From: Triglochin maritima | Lineage: Eukaryota; Streptophyta; Magnoliopsida; Alismatales; Juncaginaceae | Assembly (NCBI GenBank): GCA_963682175.1 | Contig: OY821770.1 | Location: forward strand, 15,158,501 to 15,222,500 | Reading direction: 5' to 3' | Length of the DNA: 64,000 nucleotides | Shown here: one piece after another, positions 43,795 through 54,954 of the stretch | Layout: each line of letters opens with the position of its first letter | Position numbering within the stretch: position 1 is the first letter of the stretch | Translations under genes and position numbers: made by a program | Notes under the pieces: generated by a model | The model's input: only the letters and a program-made list of their open reading frames with translations | Databases searched by the model: none | Told to the model about the DNA's origin: nothing

Positions 43795-46440
43795 ATGAAC
43801 TCGAGATGCTTAGATGATTTGTTGAGTATATATGAAAATGACAAAAGATGTATGCTATATATGGTGCCAATATGTCAAAAGACTTTTGGACAGAAGCCGT
43901 CTCTACGACATGTCACCTCATCAACCGTTCACCACATTCCGGAACTACCTTCCGGACACCTAGGAGGTATTGACAAACAATACTCAAGATTTTCATAAAC
44001 ACGTAGATAACAGGAAACTTGAGGTAAGATTCGTAGACTGCAAAATCTTGTCTTATGAGGTGGGAAAAAAAACTACTAGTTATGGTGTGTATATCCACGA
44101 CAATTGATGGTCAAGAGGAATGTTACCGTTGGTGAGACAGTCATGTTGCCTTCGAAAGCGGTAGTTGTTGATTCTAATGTTGCAGTTGAAGAGGAGAGTG
44201 CCCTGGAGAAGGTTGGAGCACGTTGAATGTCGTTCCACAACTCCAAAATAACCCATATATGTTGGAGATTACAATATAACAAAAGGATAGGTTGTGGAGA
44301 CCAACCAAGACACTACAATGATATGCGGAAGGATATCAAATATGCTAGTGAAGCAAGTCAATATAATGAGGCGATTGCAACGATTGATGTGATAAATTGT
44401 AGTTGGCCATGATTGAGGAGATGAAGTCTGTTCAAAAGAATGAGACGTGTGAGATCATTGTTCAACGTAAAGGAAAGAAGATCATTGGTAGAAATGTATA
44501 TTCAGGATAAAAGGTGTTTATGGTATTTCGGACAAGAAGTTCAAGGCCCAGCTTGTCACAAAAGGGTACGGTTAGATCACATGCATTACGCCTGTAAACG
44601 GGTCGAGTATGCCCTTACCCTTTCCCATGCCCGACTTAATTAACAAGTACAGGTATGAGTATATACTCGGTCCAAAAAAGACAAAAATGGTCTAACTGTA
44701 CCCGCTAAGTTAGCGGGTACGAGGGGCGCAACCGACGGCTACAAATTGGGGGGGGGGGCTGGAGGAGGGGCCTGGTTTAGGGTAAGGATAGATTTTTGTC
44801 TTTAGCGTTTGGGTTTTTGTATTTTTTATTATTAGATATTTAATATTAAAATATATAATATATATTAACGGGTTTATGGGGATGTGTAATGTATATATCT
44901 CTACCCGACCTATTTATTAACCAGGTAAACGGGTAAGAATTTTTAAACGAGTATGATTTTTAGTACCCGTACTCCTATCGACGGGGCGAATAACCGGGTA
45001 TACATGTATTACCCGCCCCGTTTATAACCCTAATAGGCATCGATTACACATAAATTATCTCCAAGGTGGTGAAGCACACTTCGATACGCGTGTTCCTATG
45101 CCTTGTAACAATACATGATCTCAATTAGTTGGAGCAGCTTGATGTCAAAATTGCATTCTTACATGGAAAGTTGGAGGAGCAGATTTATGTCCAACAACTG
45201 GAAGAGTTCATTGTTGACGGAAAAGAAGATCGTGTTTGATTGTTGAAGAGGTCGTTGTATGGTTTGAAGCAATCGACCCGAACAATGGTATAAATTTTTT
45301 GATTACTTTGTGATCCATCATGGTTCTAATGCAGCAATCATGATGTTTGCGTTTATCTAAAGTGTGATGCAAGTTTTTCCGTTATTTCTACTTTTTTTAG
45401 ATGGATGATATGCTCATAACGGCAACAGACAAGTTTAATTTCAGAAGTTGAAAAAGTTATTATTGAAGGAGTTTGACATGAAGGATCTTGAGGCACCAAA
45501 GAAGATTTTTGGGATGCTGATATGTAGGGTTCGAAAATCTAAGAGGTTATATCTATCTATCACAAAAGGCATATATGGACAAGGTGCTGCAAATTTTTAG
45601 CATAGTTGGTGCAAAATTTTAGAGAGTTTCTCTTGCTGCCCATTAAAAGCTCTCCATCGGGTTATGTCCAAAACCAGAATTTGAAGAGCCCTATATGTCA
45701 CAAGTTCCTTACTCCAACGTGGTTGGAAGCTGGATGTATGTCATGATTTGTACATGTCCAAATATCTTCCACATTATTACTGTCGTTAGTCACTATATGA
45801 AAAATCTAAGGAAAAAACAATTGACATGCAGTGAAGTGAATTTTGAGGTACCTTCGAGGTATACAACTGGACTTAGTCTCATGTTCGAAGATCGTTAGAG
45901 GAATTTGTCAGATATGTTGATTGTGACTATGCAGGAGATTGAGAAAAGAGAAGATTAATGACTGACTTTGTCTTTACAGTTGGGAGTAGTGTCACTAGTT
46001 GGAAAACGAGTCTATAGAATACTATTGCTTTATCTACCACTGAAATATAGTACATGGTGGTGCTCAAGGGGTATGAAGAAAGTGTTGTGGCTGAAAGGTT
46101 TACTTTCACAGTTTCTTTCGGGTCAACAAGTGATAGTTATTCATTTCGATAATCAAAGTGACATTCACTTGACGATGATCAAATGCATCACAAGAGAACC
46201 AAGCACATATATGTTCGATTTTGCTTAATACAAGAGATCATGTTGAAGAGAGACGTGGTGATGAAGGAGATCGTGAGTCTAGAGAATCCAGCGGATATGC
46301 TTACCACAACAGTGAATCTAAGTTTACGAAGTTGGTGAACTTAGTTGGATTATGCTCTAGTGAAGGTAGGGTTGATAGGGACAAAGGAGATAAAGATACA
46401 CAATTAGTATTTTTCAAGTCGAGAAGAAGATTGTTAGGAT
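43795..46440 (+). pseudogene. Copia I integrase to RNase H, heavily decayed
   Basis: In shifting frames on the plus strand: integrase end RCML...NMSKDFWTEAVST and TCHLINRSPHS (43855-43935), VDNRKLEVRFVDCK and a SYEVGKKTTSYGVY-type segment (44005-44090), SRNVTVGETVMLPSKAVVVD (44110), RT start MIEEMKSVQKNETCEIIVQR (44410), KFKAQLVTKGYG (44540), then after a nested MITE KVVKHTSIRV and QLDVKIAFLHGKLEEQIYVQ (45140), RSLYGLKQS (45255), FRWMICS (frame-shifted YMDDML, about 45400), and RNase H EKRRLMTDFVFTVGSSVTSW, HHKRTKHIYVRFCLIQEI and SLENPADMLTTTVN (45940-46320). This is the full Ty1/copia order. No LTRs could be defined. Confidence 0.85.
44587..45033. mobile_element. hAT-like MITE, about 447 bp
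   Basis: Inverted ends TACGCCTGTAAACGGGTCG and, from the right end, TAGGGTTATAAACGGGGCGG agree at most positions. Flanks ACATGCAT (44579-44586) and ATAGGCAT (45034-45041) match at 6 of 8 bases, consistent with an old 8-bp hAT duplication. It interrupts the RT of copia I exactly between KGYG and the IDYT segment. It contains a G-run at about 44748-44757. Confidence 0.75.
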
Positions 46441-46878
46441 TTGTGCATTGAAAAAGACTTGTGATATTTTTTGAAGTTGTGGGAATGATTCAAATCAGTT
46501 ACGGATTTTCACAGCTTCATTGTTGAGTTGGTTTTAGTGTAGGTGCACTTCTTATCTAATCATGGGTGAGATACACACAATGCCACACAAACTTTGCACA
46601 ATGTTTGTCATTAATTTAGAGTGTTGGTGGGTGATATGGAGCTGATACACACAAAGCCACACAAACTACACACAAATTAACATTCATTTGGAACAAAGTC
46701 ATTCATTCAAAATAAAGCTAAAACCAAACATTCATTCACTTAAACAAAACATTCGTACACGCAAAGTTATATCCAAACATTTTTTCACTTAAACCTTCAA
46801 CCAAAACAAACACTTAACAAAACATAGTGTTAGACAAAACATACACTTAAAGCACAAATCAAACATTAACTTAAACCA
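46441..46878. other. Unassigned spacer
   Basis: No gene was found. 46620-46870 is AC-rich with repeated AAACATTCATTCAC-type words and is probably the 3' flank of the GRF remnant on the minus strand. 46441-46600 could hold the decayed 3' end of copia I. Confidence 0.3.
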
Positions 46879-47450
46879 CTAACCAAAACATACACTAAAA
46901 CAAGCATAGTTCAGCCACTTCAAAGTCATTCCAATTACGACCACTGCACATAGGTTTATCACCATGGTGACCTTCCTCATGAAAAGTTTGGTTTCCGTGA
47001 TGAAGACCTGCATATCACGAACATTGACCCTCAACCCCAACAAAAGCAAGTTGTTTTCCTCTACATGAGCCTTCAACTCCTCCAGTTTACTATCCACTGA
47101 AACATATTTGTTCAACATATATAGTGTCATGGAACCTCTCAAGATGTGTTCTTACGTCCACCACTACTCATTCGTTGCTATCAATCCAACAAAAATATTT
47201 GTATTTTTTACATTCAGGCTCCTACACATTCCATCGAACACATGTCGAGCGTCTTAAAAAACCAAGGATGACCAAAAACATACATTATATACATTCAATC
47301 GCCTAAGTAGTTTGAACATACCTTTCAGTAGTTTGGACAATGGAAGAAGCGTCGTCCGTACGATCACTCCTTTCTTGAACTGTACGCCTTTGATGACAAC
47401 CTACAACCACAAAACAATATGGCACCCACCGACATGTCGGAGGCGTATGA
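46879..47450 (-). pseudogene. GRF-type zinc-finger gene remnant
   Basis: The minus strand reads AILFCGCRLSSKAYSSRKE, stop, SYGRRFFHCPNY, stop, K (about 47430-47320), the first half of a GRF finger (CxCx...S...GRrF..Cpny). After a probable intron, CKKYKYFCWIDSNE (about 47205-47160) is the second half (C.yF.WiD). A final frame from 47142 (MRGSMTLYMLN...) ends with a hydrophobic segment MVINLCAVVVIGMTL, the usual C-terminal membrane anchor of plant GRF proteins, and stops at 46879. Two stops in the finger and no clear start mark it as a pseudogene. These small proteins are common near plant transposons and their function is unclear. Confidence 0.65.
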
Positions 47451-47777
47451 GGTCGTCGATGAGTCAGATGGATAGGGGTTAGAGTAGTTGGTGGTATGGG
47501 TGTTGGTGTTGGACAGCTAGTCGTTGCTAAGGTGTGGTTGGGGTTGGAGATGGACTTCGAAATGAGATCGATAAACACTCGTGAGTTGTTGTTGGAGATG
47601 GCGTCATAAGTCAAATCACCACCGTCAGGCTTGTTGGGTTGTCGCTGGGGTTGAAGGGGAGATGAGAGAAGGGAAGAATGGGGAAGTTGGTGGGAAGTGT
47701 TAAGAGGGAGGCAAAAATACCGCTAAGGCTTAAACGGGGGTGGGAAAAACTAACAAATAGGGTGAATGGATCAGTGC

Positions 47778-49796
47778 TAGCGATGCAAATGGATCTTTTT
47801 GAATTTCGTATAATATGTATCCGAATTCGAATCTGAATTCCAAATAAGCATACTAAATCCGAATTCGAATTCAATTTTTTTATAGCTTACCAATTTCATA
47901 TCCGAATTTGAGAACTTCTCAAATTCGGATTCGAATTCGGATAATGTTCAAATTCCTATAACATACATATATATATATTGTTGTATAATCTAAAATATTT
48001 TGGAAAATTGTTTTAAGAGATTTATATTATAATTTGTTTTTGTATTTCTATTATGTTTATATTTACATAGGAAATAACTTAGTTTTTATATCTAATATTA
48101 ATAACCACATAAATTGGATGCCAAAATTGGCATTTTTGGATATTCAGATATGGTTTGACCATTAGGATCGTAATAACCCTAATTATCTAATCAATTTACG
48201 ATAATCTCTACTTACACAAATAAGATATGCAGCGGAAACAATAAAGACAAGTAGAGACTAGAAATATGCAAACCACATATGCACGAGGGATTTTTATAGA
48301 GGTTCGGTCTCCCGCCTACTTTCTCTCTTGTAAGCTCTGCTAGTTCCGCCTACGTCTTCACTATCTAATCTCGTTCTAGGCCGAGATTAAACTTTTACAC
48401 CACAAACTTACAAACAATCCTCGCCGAGCTCGATTTCTTCCTCTCACAACCCGAGAGGGAACACTTTGGGCTTTCACCAAAATCTTTGCTTTTTGAGCAA
48501 CAATGTAAGTGGAACACGCTCTCTAACTTGAGCATACTTTGAGTGATTTAGAAATTGATGACTAAAGTGTGAAGTTTAGGCTTGGAGAGTATAAGTTTGG
48601 GGAATTGAAAGCTTGAGATTTTCTCCTAGATGTATATGACAATTTGGAGTGTAAGAGTTGTTGAATTAAGTCTTGGTAACATCTATTTATAAGCTCTCAA
48701 GGTATTATAACCGTTGTGAGATATTTAGATGATGTGTGAGTAAGAAGCACAAAATAGAAAAGCACAAGGCACTATTCGGGACAAATTTGGTCGACCGAAT
48801 TGGGCTTAACGGTCGACCGGATGCCATCCAGAAATGAAGTCCAGACAGGTCCAGAAACAAAACGGTCGACTGAATAAAGGGTGGTCGAACCAACAAGGCT
48901 ATAACTTAAGTTCATTTAAGTGAACGGTCGAAATAAAAGTGGGACGGTCGACTGTTCAGGGAGTTTTGACAAGAGTAAAAATAAGTTCGGTCAACCGGGG
49001 TCTTGGGAATGGTCGACTGGAAACTTCCAGGCACTTTGGGAAGACAGAGAAATCAACGATCGGTCGACGGGGGGCCAAAGTATTTTGGGGTCTTGGCAAA
49101 TCCGATCGTTGTAGAAAACGACAAGTATAACGGTCAAATGACACGTGTAGAAAGTCGACCGAAAAGGTCAAAACGGTCGACCGGTCAAGCTGGGTAAGTC
49201 ACTATTGGCTAACTGAATAAACTGATCATTCGGTCGAACGGAGATCGTTCGGTCGACCAATTTAGGACAGACAGTTAGGTTAATGTTTAGTGAAATTTTG
49301 GTCTAAGTTTAGGTGACATATTGAAGTACAATTGATCTGAGATTTTGTGTATGACTTCTATAGGGAACCTAATGTGTATGTGATTAGTTATTTACTCTAG
49401 TATGCTCAAGTATATACAAGTTCCTAAGACTCAATTAAAATTAAATTACATGTCTCTAAGAGCTTGATTACATATCTTGACTTGAATTCATTTCTTCCTT
49501 GAGTCTTGATCACTTGTAGATGTTAGCACAAAACAATATATATGTTATGCATAATGTGCGCTACTGTACTTTGGATGTGATTAAGATTATGTTGATTAAA
49601 TCATCAAACACATGGTTTAAAGGCTAAAAGTCAACATGACCTATATCCGAAATTCGTATATGAATTTGAAAACGGTTAAAAAATTAAACAATTTCAATTC
49701 CAAATTGTATTCGGTAAAAACTTGTTTACCAAATACCAACCAAATTGTAATTTTCGAATCGGATACTCGGATAATCAATTGTCATTTGCATCCCTA
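47778..49796. mobile_element. hAT-like element containing solo LTR A3
   Basis: Ends TAGCGATGCAAATGG (47778) and, inverted, TAGGGATGCAAATGA (49796) agree at 13 of 15 bases. Flanking octamers ATCAGTGC and ATCGGCGT match at 5 of 8, so the insertion is old. The inner arms repeat TCCGAATTCGAAT-type words. Without the LTR and its duplication it is about 540 bp and non-coding. Confidence 0.7.
48161..49636 (-). mobile_element. Solo LTR A3 (family A), 1476 bp
   Basis: It is the reverse complement of A1 and A2: the right end is AAAGTCAACA (family start TGTTG inverted with changes) and the left end is ATTAGGATCG (family end with two base changes). It is flanked by TGACC (48156-48160 and 49637-49641). 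GGTCGACC motifs lie at 48788-49260 (exact CGGTCGACCG at 48810 and 49174), and a TATA box (CTTATAAATAG on the minus strand, about 48694-48684) follows about 90 bp downstream. It sits within the hAT-like element at 47778-49796. Confidence 0.92.
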
Positions 49797-50413
49797 ATCG
49801 GCGTAATTACGGAATGTGACCCGTTGAGGGATAAGTGCATCCAAACAATTACATTCGACCCAGAGGGGCACCAAAATAAATAGACAAAAACCATTTGCAA
49901 AGTTCCAATTACGCATCCGTAGATGTGCACTCAAGCAAATTACCTATATGTTATTGATGGCCAGATGAGTTTGGTTTGGACGGTTTTGGGTCCAAACATG
50001 GGCATATCATTAGCCTTTTACTAATATTTTTTTGACGTTTTAGTCTTTTAGGAAAAAGACGGAAAATCACCAAAATGAAACAATTTCAGCCCAACCAACC
50101 AACACATTTCTCTCATTGTGTGCTTTTATTTATAGTGTTGTTACAAAAAAGAAATAGTAGAAACAATTTTCGTAGAACAGTGGATACATATGAATAAAAG
50201 CAATTACTCTAGCCATGTAGATACAAAAAAAGGACCCTCGCGAGTTAACCACTAATGGTTGGAAAATAATCATTGTTTAATACTTGGTAAGACATAATCA
50301 TAATTTTGAGAAAGCTCGATCTTACGTTAATAACACTCTTTCAGAAGAATACATAAGCGAATAAAATACTCGTTGTACACAATTATAAGTATTGTTAAAT
50401 CCAAAAACACAAC
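49797..50413. other. Intergenic spacer downstream of PHT1
   Basis: AT-rich, with no gene or repeat recognised. It separates the hAT-like element from the phosphate transporter's 3' end. Confidence 0.4.
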
Positions 50414-50419
50414 TTTATT
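50414..50419 (-). terminator. Candidate polyadenylation signal of PHT1
   Basis: AATAAA on the minus strand, 173 bases past the stop codon at 50592, within a T-rich plus-strand (A-rich transcript) context. It is plausible for a plant 3' UTR; the cleavage site is not defined. Confidence 0.5.
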
Positions 50420-50591
50420 ATGATGTAGCTAAACCGAGAGACACTTCGATCTATAGCAACCAGTTGTAGACAAGCTTCCCAAAAAGTTACAACGACGATT
50501 GCAATTTTTTAACTTTACAGTAACATAACAACATAGCCAATTAAAAATTAAAATGCTACAGCAAACAAACTCAGAAACCATCGATATATGT

Positions 50592-52373
50592 TTATGGTGT
50601 CTGACGTGGCATGACAGTTCCGGTGACTGCAGCTTCCTCTTCCTCTTCGTTCTCTCCAGACATCTCTTCGAGTGACTTACCCTTCGACTCCGGCACAAGG
50701 AATGTGAACAACAATCCCAATAAGTTGCATGCAGCCAACACGAAAAGTGAGTTTCGAACTCCGATTCCAGGCTTATATCCACGATCTACTTTGTTAATGT
50801 CCGTGCTTTGTGAAGCGTATAAGAACCCGAATGATCCGATGATTGCTCCAGCCTTTCCTGCAGCTGCCGATATCCCGTGGCAAGTCGATCGGAGCCTGGC
50901 TGGAAAGATCTCGGCCGGGACAATGAATGTTGTGCTGTTCGGACCAAAATTTGCGAAAAAGAAGGTAAACCCATACATCACTACAAACCCGATTCTGTTC
51001 TCGGGGAGCGTCCAGTGGTGATATGGAATTGCCAATCCCAACATGAATACCAACATGAAAAAGAATCCCATTACCTGTAAAACAAAAAAAAATGACACCG
51101 TTATTGATTTGAAAATGAAAATGTCTTGAAAAGTTTTTCAAAATAATTATACCTGAATTGTAAATCGACCGATGATGTCGATGAAAGCAACAGTGAACCA
51201 GTAACCGGGGACAGTACCACAAAGAGCAATAAGTGTTTGAGCTCTACTAATCCGATACACCTCTTCGATTGCATTCATTGTTTTGGCTTTCGGGATCCAT
51301 CCGATTTTGCTGAAAATGTCCTTTTGAAACAGGTTCTGTGAATAGAAGGCAATGTCAAGAAGGAACCATGTGGTAGTAGTGCCAAGCAAGTGGAGTCCAT
51401 GTCGACGAGCGAATTGTTTGCTGAAGAGTCCGAAAGAGTTAGGATCAGAGGTAGAGCTTCTTGTCATGGCCCTGTCCTTCTCCTCGATCTCCATGTTGAG
51501 CACTTTTGACATGTCAGCCGCGGCTTGTTTGGCATTCTTGGCAACGAGAGCCGTGTAGCGAGCCGTCTCTGGCATCTTCATACGCCAATAATACGTCAAC
51601 GCTGCCGGAATTGCCCCGAACATGAAAATTATACGCCAGACATAGTCTGCTTGCGGCACAGTAGAACCTGGGGCATCTTTTTCATATGGCAAAACGTGGT
51701 ACTTAGCGTTGAATGCGGAGGAGACGATGAGAGTCACAATTCCACCTCCGAGGATGCCGAATCCCTGCATCGCGAACACAGCGGCAATGAAAGCCCCACG
51801 AGTTTTCTTGTTTGCGTACTCGGACATAATGGTAGCCGACAATGGGTAGTCACCTCCGATGCCGAATCCAAGCCAAAACCGGAAGAAACAAAGTGTTGCC
51901 ATCACCCCCTTTGGGGTGTGGCCGAAGGAAAGGCCGCAAGCAATTGATGCCACCACCATCAGCATCAACGTCAAACCTAATTATAAAAAAAAAATTACCA
52001 GTTAATCATTTAGTATTAAAAAATAAAATTCTTTGATGATTGATAGATATATAAGCATCGATCGCTTACCGTAAACACGTTTTCTGCCCATTTTGTCTCC
52101 GAGCCATCCAAAAAAGAGTTGACCGGAGAGAGTGCCGACAAAGGCCACGCCGTTAACGGCGGCTGAGACGCCAGGTGGGAGGTTTCCAGGAGCATCAGAA
52201 CCAGGGACGTAGTAGTAGATGCGGCCGAGAAGCTTTGTGACCAGAGATATGCAAAAGAGATCGTAGGCGTCGGTGAAGAATCCCATCCCGGCTATGACAA
52301 TCGCCGTGAAGTGGTACAATTGGGTCTTTGCAACATCTAAAGCGTTCAACACTTGCAATTGTTCTCTTGCCAT
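50592..52373 (-). CDS. PHT1: High-affinity inorganic phosphate transporter, PHT1 family
   Basis: It is a proton-coupled phosphate importer of the major facilitator superfamily at the plasma membrane, typically of root epidermis and cortex. Coding exons: 52373-52070, 51976-51153 and 51074-50592, with GT-AG introns of 93 and 78 bp. They join in frame (VYG-LTLML and TIQ-VMGFF) to give 536 residues, a usual PHT1 length. The start [13 protein letters not shown] is the family's normal N-terminus; an in-frame ATG three codons upstream is less likely. Seen: [10 protein letters not shown] in TM1 (about 31-40), the PHT1 signature [13 protein letters not shown] (142-154, TM4), a charged central loop (about 235-290), [12 protein letters not shown] (TM7, Asp309), [19 protein letters not shown], and the C-terminal [13 protein letters not shown]. 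Asp38, Asp144 and Asp309 are probably the aspartates that bind phosphate and protons. No stop, shift or missing motif is seen. Which PHT1 paralogue it is cannot be told. Confidence 0.96.
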
Positions 52374-52405
52374 GGTGAGCAATTGTGGTGCTCACTGCTC
52401 GTTTT

Positions 52406-53552
52406 CTGCACCATTGACAGATTCAAAGTTATGTCAAACCTAGTTATCTGTCATACTAATAAGAAATATTATTCGAAGTAGTTACTCTTTAGTTACACTA
52501 TTTTAAAGGTAAGATTAATTTACCAATACCATTGGATTTTAAAGGTAGCGAAAATCAAGCATGACACAGGCCATCAATTGCATCTCAGCTTCCAAATAAA
52601 CATTTTTTTTTTGAAAACGATGCTCGATGATATACTCAATCAGTGTTAGACTTGTTGGTAGAATAGAGGTCACGTCATGGGCCGTAAATTTTATTAGTTG
52701 AAAATCTTTCTACAAGAAAAACTTGTAGTCCAGAATCCAGATACGATGTGGACGTTGATTTCCTACCCTTGACACAATAATTGAGGGGGTAGGATAGTTT
52801 ACTCATTTTTCAAGCTCGCAAGTTGACTACCATAAGAAAGACAAGAGATTAGTCAACCACCTAATACCACATCCCCACCTCTGCCCTCTACTAAAATAAC
52901 AAAAAGTATTAATAAAAGGATGTATTTTGGACTGTATAACCCGTTGGACAGCTTGCATCGTGGGAAACATCTATATGGTTATTTATTTCAAGAATAAACA
53001 AAAACAAAACATAAACCCCATGATTTTCGAAAGAAAAACAAATAAACTATGATTTTATTCATCTACTATGTGGACACTGGAGTGATATATTTTTGTTCCA
53101 AACTCAAGCTTAATCAATTTGTTCGAAATTTCGAATAACAAAAACCGAGTCCTGAAGTAGGAATTTAGGAAGTAGGAGCTGTAATTCCATCTTTTGCAAA
53201 CGGTTCTCTCTTAAAAAAAGAAGATTTTAGCAATGTTTCAAGGGTGAAAACTTCATTCTTGAACTACCCAGAACATGAGGTGATGTGGGATTTATGCCAA
53301 CCATAGTAACATCACGTTATGAAGAAGCTTTCAAAAACGAAAAAAAAAAATCAAGTCATGAAGATTTTAAACTGGAACAATAAATCTTGTGCCCACTATA
53401 ACTTGTCAAGTTCCACTTCAAGCAAGAACATACCAGGAGCATAAGATGTCCCAAACAAAAATTAATTAGAACACTAAATACATGTTTGGGTGTATGCAAA
53501 ATCAAGAAATAAAATACTTTGCAACACAACACCAAGAAAAAAAATTGTGTAC
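52406..53552 (-). other. Probable 5' UTR intron of PHT1
   Basis: A consensus acceptor (GGTGCAG, AG at 52407-52406) lies 33 bases upstream of the ATG, and a donor (AAG then GTACAC, GT at 53552-53551) lies at the end of a short leader. The 1147 bp between is AT-rich and non-coding. A single long leader intron is common in plant PHT1 genes. The splice sites are predicted only from sequence; RNA reads would settle them. The interval has no recognised element. Confidence 0.6.
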
Positions 53553-53660
53553 CTTCCTAAGCCTCTGGTCTTAAGGAGAGATTGTTGTGGGCATCAGGGT
53601 TTATGAGGAAAGTGCTGGTATAGAAGAGATATTTATAAGCCTGAAAGACTTGGAATATGC
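53553..53660 (-). promoter_or_regulatory. PHT1 core promoter: P1BS site, TATA box and short leader
   Basis: Reading the minus strand: GCATATTC (53660-53653) fits the palindromic PHR1-binding consensus GNATATNC. Sixteen bases later TTATAAAT lies at 53638-53631, so transcription would start near 53605, about 50 bases before the predicted leader splice donor. P1BS sites mediate induction under phosphate starvation in many PHT1 promoters. A single P1BS could be chance (about 4 expected per kb-scale search in AT-rich DNA is not excluded), but its position next to the TATA box supports it. Confidence 0.55.
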
Positions 53661-54690
53661 TTTCATTAAGTTCCATACACACATGTAGGAAATTGATGGG
53701 AGGGAAGCTTGGCAAAACGTCGCAATCTTAATGAATGACGAGGTTAAGATAGTATTATCAGATTGATTACTTTAACCATGTGCTACATCTACACTTAATT
53801 GCTTCTTCAAATAAAATTCGTGTATTTATTTATATACATAATATAAACCTTCACTACAAATAACCTCTTTTGTCTAGCAATAAATCATTCAAGGCAGAAG
53901 CCGCGTGGAGATAATGCGTCTGTTGATTAATATGCTCTACGTCAACAATGTCAGCTACGCAGAAGAAACAGAGCTACCGAAGACTTTGCTCTAATAACGC
54001 TACCACTTTTTAGCACCACTCGCTATCTTAATTCTTGTATCTTATGTAGAGGGGAAGAATATGATCCAATTTGCCGAAATGAAAAATGATGGGCTAGCTA
54101 AACATACTTTACATGGTATCAATTATCAAAGAGAAAAACAAAAAATGATCTTAGTCAGGTGCACAAAAGAGTATTCGAACATATAGTTTTACGTTGTTTA
54201 AATTAAATAAATAAAGTTCTGTAGCACATTATGAGATAATTGTATTATGGACTTCTACTTACATCCTTGAGATTTTATATAGAGGTAGTTTACTTATCAA
54301 ATTTCCCCAAATGTTTCGTGGGTGTGGCCGTGTCACGTGTGGGCTTTACTTTTTCATGAAACCACGTTAGAGTTAGGAAAATGTTAATTATGGCTTAAAG
54401 TGGTAATAACATGTGACACCTTCGAGTAACTATACTATTATTACTTGAGGGTTTTTTTGTTGATAAATCTATTGCAATCATGTTCTACTCCACGGTTATG
54501 TTCCCCAATAGGAGACGGTTTAATTAATTATTAATATTTCAACTTTTCCTTGTTTAAAAAAGATATTGATTTCAAAAAAAAATCTGGTCAAAAGATGTTT
54601 TTTAATACTAATTAAGAAGCTCAAAATCAAATCTAGTTGGTTGGCCTACTTGAAGGTTGGATTGAAATTTACAAAGAAGGGTTGAACTTT
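53661..54690. other. Upstream region of PHT1
   Basis: About 1 kb, AT-rich, without recognised genes or element boundaries. It is likely to hold the remaining promoter of PHT1. No further GNATATNC match stood out on reading. Confidence 0.35.
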
Positions 54691-54694
54691 CGTC

Positions 54695-54697
<3 letters not shown>

Positions 54698-54752
<55 letters not shown>
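54698..54752. repeat. (TA)n microsatellite, about 27 units
   Basis: An uninterrupted alternating AT tract of about 55 bases. A frame that appears to run through it is an artefact of the repeat. Length is likely to vary between individuals. Confidence 0.97.
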
Positions 54753-54756
<4 letters not shown>

Positions 54757-54801
54757 CACCGCATGTTCGACGCTAAGATCACAATTTTAACCATCAAAGT
54801 A

Positions 54802-54954
54802 ATGAAGTCTTCGTCGAAGTTGTTTGAGTGCAATTTACTATTATTGACAACAATATTTTTATTAATTTTTTATGTTATACAAGGCGTCAACACACATGAC
54901 ATACGTTCTCTGTTCTTATGCCATCATCACAATTCACAAGTAACAATATATTGA
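54802..54954 (+). CDS. Possible 50-residue secreted peptide (speculative)
   Basis: The ATG at 54802 opens MKSSSKLFECN, then a strongly hydrophobic LLLLTTIFLLIFYVIQGV, then a polar tail with a His cluster (LCHHHNSQ), ending at 54954. The N-terminus looks like a signal peptide with a basic start, a hydrophobic core of about 18 residues and a VNT-type cleavage region. No known plant peptide-hormone motif is visible. The surroundings are AT-rich, where hydrophobic frames arise by chance, so confidence is low. A second frame at 54918-55148 overlaps it and is not recognised either. Confidence 0.15.
   Translation: MKSSSKLFECNLLLLTTIFLLIFYVIQGVNTHDIRSLFLCHHHNSQVTIY

Noticed and set aside
318..49183. 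GTCGAC (SalI) sites as cloning or adaptor artefacts
   Set aside because: They appear within longer palindromes with diverged flanks, at matching places in homologous LTRs, and only inside LTRs. Artefacts would be identical and randomly placed.
52374..52382. ATG at 52382 (MLT-MAREQ) as the PHT1 start
   Set aside because: PHT1 proteins normally begin at MA(R/K/G)xQ; the downstream ATG at 52373 has the better family fit and a good ACCATGG context.
54637..54954. 105-codon frame running through the (TA)n tract as a gene
   Set aside because: The N-terminal half is the translation of a microsatellite (IYIYIY). Only the downstream 50 codons were kept, as a speculative note.
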